The notes below the pieces were generated by a model. That model worked only from the letters and a program-made list of their open reading frames with translations. It made no database searches and had not been told where the DNA came from. Position numbers and translations under genes: made by a program. Shown piece by piece: positions 1 through 8,099 of a stretch of DNA of 64,000 nucleotides (its first letter is position 1; each line of letters begins with the position of its first letter). The stretch is from Paracoccus alcaliphilus (GTDB lineage: Bacteria; Pseudomonadota; Alphaproteobacteria; Rhodobacterales; Rhodobacteraceae): NCBI RefSeq assembly GCF_028553725.1, contig NZ_CP067127.1:62001-126000 (forward strand), given 5' to 3'.

Positions 1-1
1 C

Positions 2-613
2 AAATGCGATCTGGTGGCCGAGATCTATGACGCGGGTCTGCGCTATGACGAATGGTCCAGCCATGGCGGCGACTATCCCGCCATCGTGCCGCTGCTGCCC
101 TCGGGCCCCGATGCCGCCGCGCCGCACCTGACCTGGGACGACCAGCCGATGAAGCCGGACGAGGGCACGTTTTTCGAGATCGCGGGCTGCTATCAGCGTT
201 ACCATGTGCCGCTGTCGCGCACGATCTTTCTGGGCACGCCCCCGCCCGAGATGCTGGAGGCCGAGAAGGCCGTGCTGGAAGGGATGGAGGCCGGGCTGCA
301 TGCCGCCCGCGCCGGCAATACATGCGAGGATGTCGCGGCGGCCTTCTTTACCATTCTGGACCGTTACGGCATCGTCAAGGACAACCGCACCGGCTATCCG
401 ATCGGCCTCAGCTATCCGCCCGACTGGGGCGAGCGCACCATGTCCCTGCGCCGCGGCGACCGCACGGAACTGAAGCCCGGCATGACTTTCCATTTCATGA
501 CCGGTTTGTGGATGGACGACTGGGGGTATGAGACCACCGAATCCATCGTCATCACCGAACGAGAGCCGGAACTGTTTTGCAACATCCCCCGCCGCATGCT
601 GGTGAAGGCATGA
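2..613 (+). CDS. doeA: Ectoine hydrolase DoeA-like M24 peptidase, C-terminal part (5' end outside window)
   Basis: The reading frame is open from the first bases and ends at 613, so only about the last 200 residues are present. They match the C-terminal half of the creatinase/aminopeptidase P (M24) fold. The stretch GYPIGLSYPPDWGER is typical of the DoeA branch, which hydrolyses the ectoine ring to N-acetyl-diaminobutyrate in the cytoplasm. The late GMTFHFMTGLW and the acidic ETTESIVIT segment fit the end of the metal-binding pita-bread domain. The stop codon overlaps the start of the next gene as ATGA, and that gene looks like DoeB, the next enzyme of ectoine degradation; the pairing supports the call. 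A general Xaa-Pro peptidase is the alternative. The N-terminal half cannot be checked. Confidence 0.8.
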   Translation, partial: KCDLVAEIYDAGLRYDEWSSHGGDYPAIVPLLPSGPDAAAPHLTWDDQPMKPDEGTFFEIAGCYQRYHVPLSRTIFLGTPPPEMLEAEKAVLEGMEAGLHAARAGNTCEDVAAAFFTILDRYGIVKDNRTGYPIGLSYPPDWGERTMSLRRGDRTELKPGMTFHFMTGLWMDDWGYETTESIVITEREPELFCNIPRRMLVKA

Positions 614-1608
614 CGATCAACCCGATCCGCCCGACCATTGCGCTGGACCAGCCCGGCAAGGCGCATGGCTTCCTGCGTCTGCCCCATTCGCGCAATGACA
701 GCGCCTGGGGCAGCGTGATGATTCCGCTGACCGTGATCGCCAATGGCGACGGCCCCACCGCGCTGCTGACCGGCGGCAATCACGGCGACGAATACGAAGG
801 GCCCATCGCGCTGCAACAACTGGCATGGGATATCGACCCGGCCGAGGTCAGCGGGCGCATCATCATCGTGCCCTATCTGAACTATCCTGCCTTCCGGGCC
901 GGTGCGCGCGTCAGCCCGATCGATCAGATCAATATGAACCGCTGCTTTCCGGGCCGGGCGGATGGCAGTCCGACCCGCAAGATCGCCAATTATTTCAACG
1001 ATGTGATGGTACCGATGGCGGACATCGTGCTGGATTACCACTCGGGCGGCAAGACGCTGGATTTCCTGCCCTATGCGGCGGCGCATTATCTGGAGAACAA
1101 GGATCAGCAGGCGGCTTGCGTGGCGGCGGTCAGGGCCTTTGCCGCGCCCTACAGCATGATGATGCGCGAAATCGACGCTGTCGGCATGTTTGACACGGCG
1201 GTGGAATCGCAGGGCAAGGTCTTTGTCACGACCGAGCTGGGCGGCGGCGGCACAGCGACCGCGCGTTCGGCCGCTATCGCCATCCGGGGCGCGCGGAACG
1301 TGCTGCGCCATGCCGGGATTCTGGCGGGCGAGATCGAGACCGAGGGCCCCGGAGTGATGCTGGACATGCCGGGCGAGGACTGTTTCCACTTTGCCACCCG
1401 CGACGGGCTGATCCATCCGCTGGCCGATCTGGGCGACCGGGTCCATGCGGGCCAGCCCATCGCGCGGATCTGGCCGCCCGACCGCACCGGCACCGCCCCG
1501 GTCGAGGTTCCGGCCAATCGCGACGGCGTGATCGCGGCGCGCCATTTCCCCGGCCTTGTCCAATGCGGCGATTGCCTTGCCGTGATCGCCGACATCCTGA
1601 CGGACTGA
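610..1608 (+). CDS. doeB: N-acetyl-L-2,4-diaminobutyrate deacetylase DoeB-like (AstE/AspA family)
   Basis: A protein of 332 residues of the succinylglutamate desuccinylase/aspartoacylase zinc-hydrolase family. The family metal site is visible as GGNHGDEYEG near residue 55, with a later DYHSGG histidine around residue 145. The conserved arginine region is SPIDQINMNRCFPG. The length is normal for DoeB, which removes the acetyl group from N-acetyl-diaminobutyrate during ectoine use as carbon and nitrogen source. I chose the ATG at 610 because it overlaps the doeA stop by four bases; an in-frame ATG at 577 lies inside doeA. A generic deacylase is possible, but position next to doeA favours DoeB. 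Confidence 0.82.
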   Translation: MTINPIRPTIALDQPGKAHGFLRLPHSRNDSAWGSVMIPLTVIANGDGPTALLTGGNHGDEYEGPIALQQLAWDIDPAEVSGRIIIVPYLNYPAFRAGARVSPIDQINMNRCFPGRADGSPTRKIANYFNDVMVPMADIVLDYHSGGKTLDFLPYAAAHYLENKDQQAACVAAVRAFAAPYSMMMREIDAVGMFDTAVESQGKVFVTTELGGGGTATARSAAIAIRGARNVLRHAGILAGEIETEGPGVMLDMPGEDCFHFATRDGLIHPLADLGDRVHAGQPIARIWPPDRTGTAPVEVPANRDGVIAARHFPGLVQCGDCLAVIADILTD

Positions 1609-1749
1609 AAACCACCGTCGTTCGTCCTCTGGCGGGGCGTCGGCGGAACCTGACGCATCCCGCCGAACCAGCTTGCCGGATTTCGCGTCGATGGCATACT
1701 GTACGACGGGATTATCGCCGACAGCCCGGATTTTTGACAGGTTTTTGCC

Positions 1750-3693
1750 ATGCCAACCTATTTCCTTTCGGCCAATCGCGACAGCGTTCAGCAAGACCCC
1801 TATCTGCTGCAACTGGAAAACGGCAGCATTCTGGGCCTGTGGACCGACCTGAAACCGGATCCGGGGGTCAGGGGGTCCTTCGGTGTCTATGGCCGCTCGT
1901 GGCAGGGCGATCTGGGCGGCGCGGCCGCCAGCGACGTGCGCATCAACAATCTGACCGACGACATCCAGCGCAGCCCGGCAGCCACCAGCTTTGCGAATGG
2001 CAATTTCGCGGTGATCTTCGAAAGTCGCGGTCCCTCGGCGATCAACGGGCATGACGACGCCTATTTCGACAGCTATATCAAGTTCTTCAACGCCGATGGC
2101 AGCCCGCGGGGACAGGCCCGGCAACTGACGCCGAACACAACCGACGATCATTACGTCGTCGATATCGTGACGCTGAGCAATGGTCAGGCGGTGACGCTGG
2201 TCGCGCGATACGAATCCGGCGGGTTCTACGACCTGCTGGCCTATCGCCATCGCCCCAACGGGCAGCAGGTCGCCGACCCGGTCCGGCTGGTCGATGATGC
2301 CGAGGTCTATGTGAATTCCTGGACGGGTGCGGGCTATATCTCGCCCTCGATCGCGGCATCGGGCAATGGCCAATATGCGGTCAGCTGGCATCAGCGCACG
2401 GTTCAGGGCGACCTGATCGGATATGCCGTCTGGGTGCAGACCTATCGTGCCGATGGAACGCCGATCTCGGATGCGCGTGTCATCGCGCCGCTGATCGCCA
2501 GCGAGGCCGACCGCTTCGGGCTGGAGCAAAGCCACAGCGAGATCGCGGGCCGCACCGCCGGCGGCTATGGGCTGGCATGGATGCGAGAAGAGGCCACGAC
2601 CTCGGATTCCGATGTCTTTTTCCGGCTGCTGAACCCCAATGGCAGCGCCGCGACCGCCGCCGTCAGGGTCAACTCGGATCGCCGCGAAGGCACGCAGGTG
2701 TTGCAGGATGTCGTCGATCTGGGGGCCGGGCGGACGCTGGTCACATATTTCGACGACGGCAACCTTTATGGCCGCGCCTTCGGTCCCGGCGGCAAGGCGT
2801 TGCAGGGCTCTTTCAGGATCACGCAAGAAGAGCCCTATGACCTGATGGGCGGCGGCAACAGCATCATCAGCCAGCAGGGCCAGATCGTGTCGAGCTTTCG
2901 GGCCGAGATCAGCTATGCCTATGACGACGATGTGCTGATCGCCTCGCGCAACCTGACCCTGCCAAAGGTCACGGCGGGTCCGGGTGACAATCGCGTTCAG
3001 GGCACCTTCGTGAACGATCAGCTTTACGGACAGAAGGGTAACGACACCCTGTTCGGAGACCGCGGCAATGACCGCCTGTTCGGCGGCCCGGGCCATGACA
3101 CGCTGAGCGGTCAGGCAGGCCATGATACGCTGGATGGCGGATCCGGCAATGACGTCCTGCGCGGCGGCGCGGGTAACGATCTGCTGCGCGGTGGTGCGGG
3201 TCGGGACACGCTGCAAGGCGACGCGGGCCGCGACACCCTCGAAGGTGGGTCGGGCAATGACGTCCTGCGTGGCGGTGCAGGCAACGACGTGCTGCGCGGC
3301 GACGGGGGTGCCGACAGCCTGTTCGGCGGAGGCGGTCAGGACCGGCTTGTCGGTGGCGCGGGCGCGGACCGGATGACCGGCGGTGCGGGCGCGGATATGT
3401 TCGTCTTTCGCGAGGTCCGGGACAGCCCGGCCGGGGCGGGTCGCGACCGTATTCTGGACTTCCAGCCCGGCACCGACCATCTGGACCTGCGTCAGATCGA
3501 CGGCAATATCCGGCAGGCAGGCAATCAGGCGCTGGAGTTCAACGGAACGCAGCCGGGCGCGAACGCGGTCTGGTATTCGCGCGAGGGCGGGTCGGTTTTC
3601 GTGCGCGGCGATGTGGACGGCGATACCCGCCCCGATTTCGCGATCCAGCTGATCGGCATCAGCGCCCTGACGGCGGATGATTTCCTGTTATAG
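1750..3693 (+). CDS. RTX calcium-binding secreted protein, function unknown
   Basis: 647 residues. The first ~415 residues have no signal peptide and form a repetitive, beta-rich region with recurring motifs such as [12 protein letters not shown] and [12 protein letters not shown], as in large bacterial surface/secreted proteins. Residues ~424-549 hold 14 consecutive RTX nonapeptides. The C-terminal ~100 residues look like the serralysin-type C-terminal domain ([16 protein letters not shown]) and end in LTADDFLL, a typical uncleaved type I secretion signal. Calcium binding after export by an ABC/MFP/TolC system is expected. No type I secretion genes are nearby in the window. No protease or lipase active site was recognised, so the role (adhesin, surface layer, enzyme) is open. 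Confidence 0.85.
   Translation: MPTYFLSANRDSVQQDPYLLQLENGSILGLWTDLKPDPGVRGSFGVYGRSWQGDLGGAAASDVRINNLTDDIQRSPAATSFANGNFAVIFESRGPSAINGHDDAYFDSYIKFFNADGSPRGQARQLTPNTTDDHYVVDIVTLSNGQAVTLVARYESGGFYDLLAYRHRPNGQQVADPVRLVDDAEVYVNSWTGAGYISPSIAASGNGQYAVSWHQRTVQGDLIGYAVWVQTYRADGTPISDARVIAPLIASEADRFGLEQSHSEIAGRTAGGYGLAWMREEATTSDSDVFFRLLNPNGSAATAAVRVNSDRREGTQVLQDVVDLGAGRTLVTYFDDGNLYGRAFGPGGKALQGSFRITQEEPYDLMGGGNSIISQQGQIVSSFRAEISYAYDDDVLIASRNLTLPKVTAGPGDNRVQGTFVNDQLYGQKGNDTLFGDRGNDRLFGGPGHDTLSGQAGHDTLDGGSGNDVLRGGAGNDLLRGGAGRDTLQGDAGRDTLEGGSGNDVLRGGAGNDVLRGDGGADSLFGGGGQDRLVGGAGADRMTGGAGADMFVFREVRDSPAGAGRDRILDFQPGTDHLDLRQIDGNIRQAGNQALEFNGTQPGANAVWYSREGGSVFVRGDVDGDTRPDFAIQLIGISALTADDFLL
3019..3396 (+). repeat. 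14 tandem RTX nonapeptide repeats (27-bp units)
   Basis: Fourteen back-to-back 27-bp units encode the consensus [x]L[x]GG[x]G[x]D, for example [18 protein letters not shown] and RMTGGAGAD. The array length of 378 bp is exactly 14 units. Several units are near-identical in DNA (VLRGGAGND recurs), which suggests unit duplication. They form the calcium beta-roll of the RTX protein. Confidence 0.9.
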
Positions 3694-3869
3694 GGTGATG
3701 TGTTCGAGGTTCACTGGACAGGACCGGCTGACCCTCGGCGTGCGGATCAGCCCTTTCCCGAACCATTTCGTGCAAAGCACCGCAGCGACCGCCAGCCAGA
3801 TCCAGCCCGGCCCCTTGATCCTCGGCCAGTCTTGCGGGGCGGGAATGTCGCGGGCGCCCTTCGCCCCGG

Positions 3870-4255
3870 TCAGCGTTTTACGTCAACGACCGTCCGGCCC
3901 CGTATTTTGCCCGAAAAGATGCTGCGCGCGACATCGGGTGCCTCTTCCAGACCCACGGCTGTCACCATGTCGTCCAGCTTGCCAAGGTCGAAGTCGTAGG
4001 CCAGCCGCGCCCATGCCTCGACCCGCTTCGCTTTCGGGGCGTTGACGGTGGTGATGCCCGCAGACAGCTTGCTCAGCCAGTCGGGCGGCTGCCGCGCCTT
4101 TTGCGCAAAACCGCCATCATGCGTCTGGCTAAGCCCCCGGCCGTTCAGCACCACCGCATCGCCAACGGCGAATTCCGCATTGTCCGACGCCTCGACAATG
4201 CCGGCCAGATCGATGCCGGAGATCAGCGGGTAACGCTGGATGATGGGCGACGTAT
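3870..4255 (-). pseudogene. acuI-like acrylyl-CoA/quinone reductase remnant (5' end and middle lost)
   Basis: The frame reads TSPIIQRYPLISGIDLAG, then a nucleotide-domain entry with GGFAQKAR, and ends SGKIRGRTVVDVKR. These match an internal N-terminal part and the extreme C-terminus of AcuI-type medium-chain reductases, which reduce acryloyl-CoA with NADPH. The first ~50 residues are missing and replaced by IS110 transposase sequence. Between the N-terminal block and the C-terminal block the whole Rossmann domain (roughly 190 residues in intact relatives, estimated from memory of the family) is absent. The open frame through the IS110 junction is therefore a chimera, not a working enzyme. Minus-strand sequence in 3694-3869 downstream shows nothing I can name. 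Confidence 0.75.
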
Positions 4256-4883
4256 TGGTGATCCCGTCCCGCCGGACGCTGGCGTCACTGGAATGCTCCG
4301 ACGGGGTCAGTCCCAGATAAGCCATCAGTTGCCGCGGATTGACGAAGCGCTGGAAGTCCCCGACCTCCGCCACTACCGTCACCGCGACGATGAACCCGAC
4401 CCCGCGCATCGCTTGAACCGCCGCGAGGCTCTACTGCGGCAGCAGATCCGCAATCTGTCCGGTCACCCGCATCGCCACGGCCCGTGCCCGCATCAGATCG
4501 CGCATCGCCTCATGGGCTCCATCCGGCACCCAGACCGTGGTCAACTCACCCGCCCGGTGAAGCTTGGCCAGCATCAGCGCAGCGCGGCGGTCTTCACCCT
4601 GTCGCTCGGCCTTCACCGGGACCAGCGCGGGCGCGACCACGATGCAGTCGTGCCCCATCTCGACCAGATGGCGGTGGAGGCCATAGCCGCAGGGGCCAGC
4701 CTCATAGCAAAACCGCAGCTGCGCCCCGCTCGCGGCCAGCTTTTCCACCAGCTAGCGGATATGATCGGGCCGGTTCGGCACGGAGCCCCAATACCGAACC
4801 TCACCACCCCGCTCACCACCCGCAACGGCGACAAAGATCGACGCCTTATGGACGTCCAGCCCGATGAACATGTTATTTTGCAT
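4256..4883 (-). pseudogene. IS110-family transposase, disrupted
   Basis: The frame starts MQNNMFIGLDVHKASIFVA, the DEDD-domain start of IS110 transposases. It is cut by an in-frame TAG at 4752-4754, then continues LVEKLAASGAQLRFCYEAG to DLLPQ and stops. A second piece (AVQAMRGVGFIVAV to GLTPSEHSSDASVRRDGI) is the Transposase_20 domain. Around 80 residues between the domains and the whole C-terminus are absent. It cannot encode an active recombinase. It may still provide homology to the remnant near 34.4 kb. Confidence 0.8.
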
Positions 4884-5000
4884 CTGGTCTCTCCCCTATT
4901 CCTGAGGCGCGGCGCCAGCCAATCTGGTGCAACCCTCGAACGGAGAATGCCGCGGGAGAGGCCACCGGCCCAGTCAACTCACCCAGCGATCATGCGGTCT
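4256..5000 (-). mobile_element. IS110-family element, internally deleted remnant
   Basis: The upstream end is defined by comparison with the second remnant at 34263-34520: both share the sequence running up to GATCATGCGGTCT and diverge immediately after 5000 and 34520 respectively. The transposase inside is broken and lacks its middle. The other boundary is the point where transposase sequence changes to acuI near 4256, so the downstream end of the IS is missing. IS110 elements have no clear terminal inverted repeats, so no further boundary evidence is expected. Confidence 0.75.
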
Positions 5001-5008
5001 AGGCGGCG

Positions 5009-6697
5009 TCAGCCAGAGGTGTTCAGGCTGGCTCTGGCCTGAGTGACCACGGCGCCGGGCGGGACGGGTTCGGTCAGCCAGACGCCGCCGCCGATGGTCG
5101 CGCCCTTGCCGATCTCGATCCGGCCAAGGATGGTCGCCCCGGCATAGATCACCACGTCGTCGCCCACCAGCGGATGGCGCGGCTGGCCCTTGACCAGCCC
5201 GCCTTCGCCGTCGCTCTCGAAGCGTTTCGCCCCCAGCGTAACCTGCTGATAGATGCGGACATTGCGCCCCAGCACGGCGGTTTCCCCGATCACGACGCCG
5301 GTGCCGTGATCGATAAAGCAGGCCGGGCCGATCCGGGCCCCCGGATGGATGTCGATGCCCGAAAGCGAATGCGAATGCCCGGCCATGATCCGCGCCAGCA
5401 TCGGCGCCCCGAAACCATAGAGGCTGTGCGCCAGCCGGTGTCGCAGGATCGCGGCAATGCCGGGGAAACACAGGATGATCTCGTCCAGGCTTTTGGCCGA
5501 GGGGTCGCCCTGAAAGGCGGCGTTGATATCGGTGTCATGCAGATCGCGGATCTGCGGCAGCCCGGCCAGAAACCTTGCGGCGGTCGCCTGCGCGCGCTGG
5601 CGGCATTCGGCAGGATCGGCATCGGGTTGCAGCAGCCATTCCAGCTCCAGCTGATCGGCCAGACGCTGGCGGACGGATTGCAGGGTCTGGGTAATGAACA
5701 GCTCGGCCGCCTGCGCGTCCATGCCTTCGGGGCCGTAATGGCGGGGATAGAGCGCGCCGATGGTGTCCGCCAGCAGCCGGATCACCGCCGGACGCGAGGG
5801 CAGACGCGGCGTCGCCCGCCCCGGATAGCGCCGCTGCTGCGAGGTCAGGCGGATCAGCCGCAGTTTCTCGGTGACGGCGCCAAGCGGATCGTCCCCGGCG
5901 GGATCGGCGGGTTTGGGTGAAGAGGTCGGGCTGGCCGGAACCACGGTCAATCGTCTTGTCCTGTCATTCAGATGTTGCGGACGGCCCGCCGGGCCAAGCG
6001 CGGGGCTCCAGTCGATGCGCTGATCCGCAGGCAGGCCGATGGCCGCATCATGGGGCAGGTGGTGGTCAAGGAACCGCGCCTCGGCCGCCTTGCCCAGCAC
6101 ATCGGCCACACCGTTCAGTTGCAGGATGCGCGCGGTATTGGCGGTCACACGTTCCAGCCCCAGACAAAGATGTGCCTGACAGTGACGATCCAGCATCATC
6201 ATGCGCCAGATCAGTGGGGCTGCGACCGCATCGCGCACGTCCAGCCGCGAGGCCGGGCTGCGCTGGCGGAAACATTGCTCGATCAGCAATACGCCGTCGC
6301 GCAGCAGATGGATGGCGATGTCCAGATCGCGGGGGTTGCGGGCCGCGATCACCTCGGCCAGCCGCTGATCGGCCAGCAGCGCCAGCCCGGTCAGCTTGTG
6401 CTGTCCGGCGCGCTCAACCGGGTTGGCCGAGAACAGCGTTCCGGGACAAAGCTCGTCCAGCAGCGTCAGGATCGCCAGAGGTTCCTGAATGACCAGTTCC
6501 TTGCGGAACGGGCTGGCCAGCCGCAACCCGGTTTGCGGCCCCGCAACGGGGCGCACCGGCCTGCCGCACAGCGCCAGCGCGATCGCCGCGCGCTCTGCCG
6601 TCACGCAATCGGGCGCAGCGATCAACTGCATGTCGTTCTGCGGGGCCAAGGCCGTGATCCGGCTGTTCCCGACGCCATAGGGTTCCGGCATCGTCAT
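5009..6697 (-). CDS. GST-like domain fused to serine O-acetyltransferase (EpsC/CysE type)
   Basis: 562 residues in one frame. Residues ~15-235 resemble a glutathione S-transferase: an ERAAIALALCGRPV segment, then EPLAILTLLDELCPGTLF and NPVERA as at the end of the GST thioredoxin fold, then a helical part. A Pro/Ser-rich linker near 250-265 leads to a serine acetyltransferase with the helical N-domain (ALYPRHYG, DINAAFQGDPSAKSLDEII) and hexapeptide left-handed beta-helix (IDIHPGARIG, FIDHGTGVVIGE). The acetyltransferase makes O-acetylserine for cysteine synthesis. The start overlaps the stop of the upstream gene as ATGA; an ATG at 6691 is an alternative. It lies in an apparent organosulfur-use operon, so acetylserine supply for the released sulfur is a reasonable role. 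The job of the GST-like half is unknown. Confidence 0.78.
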   Translation of the reverse strand: MTMPEPYGVGNSRITALAPQNDMQLIAAPDCVTAERAAIALALCGRPVRPVAGPQTGLRLASPFRKELVIQEPLAILTLLDELCPGTLFSANPVERAGQHKLTGLALLADQRLAEVIAARNPRDLDIAIHLLRDGVLLIEQCFRQRSPASRLDVRDAVAAPLIWRMMMLDRHCQAHLCLGLERVTANTARILQLNGVADVLGKAAEARFLDHHLPHDAAIGLPADQRIDWSPALGPAGRPQHLNDRTRRLTVVPASPTSSPKPADPAGDDPLGAVTEKLRLIRLTSQQRRYPGRATPRLPSRPAVIRLLADTIGALYPRHYGPEGMDAQAAELFITQTLQSVRQRLADQLELEWLLQPDADPAECRQRAQATAARFLAGLPQIRDLHDTDINAAFQGDPSAKSLDEIILCFPGIAAILRHRLAHSLYGFGAPMLARIMAGHSHSLSGIDIHPGARIGPACFIDHGTGVVIGETAVLGRNVRIYQQVTLGAKRFESDGEGGLVKGQPRHPLVGDDVVIYAGATILGRIEIGKGATIGGGVWLTEPVPPGAVVTQARASLNTSG

Positions 6698-7113
6698 GCG
6701 TCATGCCCCTGTCTGGTGAACAGATGGCTGCTGACCTTGGCCACGGTGGCGATCAGGTCCAGCAATTCATCCGCATCGACCCCGTTCGAGGCCAGCCGCC
6801 TGCGCTCGAACCGGCCAAGCCGGGGCTGGTCGCTGGCCAGAATACCCGCCGCCGTGGCCAGAGCGCCCAGCCTGCCGGTCAGCGGGCTGGGCAGGCCCTC
6901 TTCCAGCAGCAGCGCCACCGCGAATGGATCGCGCAAGGCGCTGGCGGCCCGTTCGGCGTGCAGGCGCGCCAGATCCATACGGCCGGCCTCGCGGGTGACG
7001 ACCAGCGCGATCAGGGCCCGCTCTCCCTCGTCCAGCCCGCGCGGGCGGTTGAAAAAGCCCGGCTTCGGCACCGCGCCCGACAGACCGCTGCGGAAATAGC
7101 TGTGGAACATCAT
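6694..7113 (-). CDS. Carboxymuconolactone decarboxylase/AhpD-like domain protein without cysteines
   Basis: 139 residues, all-helical. The pattern LDEGERALIALVVTREAGRMDLARLHAERA resembles the core of AhpD/CMD proteins, but there is no cysteine anywhere, so the redox CxxC of AhpD is absent. Similar small CMD-domain pairs (the families named after Agrobacterium Avi_7169/Avi_7170) occur with sulfonate-type transporters and LLM monooxygenases, as here. It overlaps both neighbours by four bases (ATGA), so it is translated with them. The biochemical function is not known; a peroxidase role is unlikely without the cysteines. Confidence 0.6.
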   Translation of the reverse strand: MMFHSYFRSGLSGAVPKPGFFNRPRGLDEGERALIALVVTREAGRMDLARLHAERAASALRDPFAVALLLEEGLPSPLTGRLGALATAAGILASDQPRLGRFERRRLASNGVDADELLDLIATVAKVSSHLFTRQGHDA

Positions 7114-7688
7114 TGCCCCGCTCCTTTTCTGGCCAGCGGGACGACATTCGGGCTGTCCTCGCAGAACTGCCGCAAACCTACGATCATGCGCGTGCGAAAG
7201 ATCACCAGCGTCACGATCCGCGACACGATTTCCAGCGCATCCGTGTCCCAGCCAGTGGTCTGCGCCTGACCCTTGCGGTCGCCGGTCAGCAGCGCCTGAA
7301 GATGCCGGAAGATCACCGCCAGCCTGTCGCCGATCAGCGCCCGGCTGGCGGCGGCGGGCAGATGCGGCGCGGGATGCAGCGCCCCCGCGCGGCGTGCCTC
7401 GGCGGCGATCACCTGCGCGAAGGCAGGTCCGGCGCCCTCGCTGTCAGCCAGCAGCGCCAGATAGCGGTCCACCAGCCCCTGTTCGCGATGCAGCGCCGCG
7501 ACATAGACGGCGATGGCGCGCCGCTCGGCCACGGAAACCGGGCCGGGCTGGTCGGGCATCAGCAGGTCACGTTCATTGCAATCGACATCGCAGAGAACCG
7601 AGCGCCGTCTTTCGACGGCCTCGCGCATTCCCCGGTCAAGGGGCAGGTTGATCAGATCGTCACCCAATGCGGCGGATATCCGTGGCAT
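7110..7688 (-). CDS. CMD-domain protein, Avi_7170-like
   Basis: 192 residues from the ATG at 7688. I prefer this start because AGAGG lies eight bases upstream; the ATG at 7694 is too close to that site, and longer extensions run through low-coding sequence. The protein has the helical CMD layout (VSVAERRAIAVYVAALHREQGLVDRYLALL, then DALEIVSRIVTLVIFRTR). Cysteines are present near residues 31-35 and the C-terminus but not in a CxxC pair. It is the first gene of the minus-strand set with the second CMD protein and the GST-acetyltransferase fusion, and is divergent from the sulfonate-type ABC transporter. Family assignment rests on pattern and context. Confidence 0.55.
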   Translation of the reverse strand: MPRISAALGDDLINLPLDRGMREAVERRRSVLCDVDCNERDLLMPDQPGPVSVAERRAIAVYVAALHREQGLVDRYLALLADSEGAGPAFAQVIAAEARRAGALHPAPHLPAAASRALIGDRLAVIFRHLQALLTGDRKGQAQTTGWDTDALEIVSRIVTLVIFRTRMIVGLRQFCEDSPNVVPLARKGAGQ

Positions 7689-8099
7689 GGCCATATCCTC
7701 TGCGTTCGCGGCCCGCCCGATGCGGACCTTCACCGAACCATCATGCCAGCCGCGCGGATAAAAGACGATAAGATAGGTCATGTTTTTTTCGACCCTCTGG
7801 GAGAATATCATTCGCGCCCCAGCAGGTCCGGCGTGATCGCCGGGCCCCACTCTGTTCGCCCCAGAGGTCATCTTTCCGGCAAATGGGCGATGTCGAATCG
7901 GCACGGGGTGATCTGCAACTGCTGGGGCTGACCTTGGGCAGAGCAAACCGTTCCCTTGTGTCGCGTAGATTTGGAAGCGGGTTCTCTGCGGCATCGCCGA
8001 TATGGAAGCGTCTTTCATATCGCTGCGGACCCGTTGACCGGCCCTTGCCCGGGCGGCGCATCTATGACGACAATGTTAGTAGAGATTTAGAGGAGCCGC
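7689..8099. promoter_or_regulatory. Divergent intergenic region of the organosulfur block
   Basis: About 410 bp separate the minus-strand CMD gene from the plus-strand substrate-binding protein. No convincing gene was found. The part near 7765-7815 is richer in A/T, with a T-run at 7783-7789, and is a likely place for promoters. Immediately before 8100 there is a GAGGAG ribosome site. I could not recognise a specific regulator-binding site. Confidence 0.4.

Noticed and set aside
3019..3396. Direct repeats as a CRISPR-like array
   Set aside because: Units are contiguous 27-bp coding repeats in frame with no unique spacers; they encode RTX nonapeptides.
412..3480. Very long minus-strand open frame opposite doeB and the RTX gene, and many similar long antisense frames (for example 44381-45367 plus)
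   Set aside because: They are antisense shadows common in GC-rich DNA, with Arg/Gln/His/Asp-rich low-complexity translations and no start signals; the opposite strand holds clear families.
3694..3869. Possible C-terminal gene fragment on the minus strand downstream of the acuI remnant
   Set aside because: A short hydrophobic stretch (PGWIWLAVAAVLCTKW) can be read, but no start, family or intact frame supports a gene.
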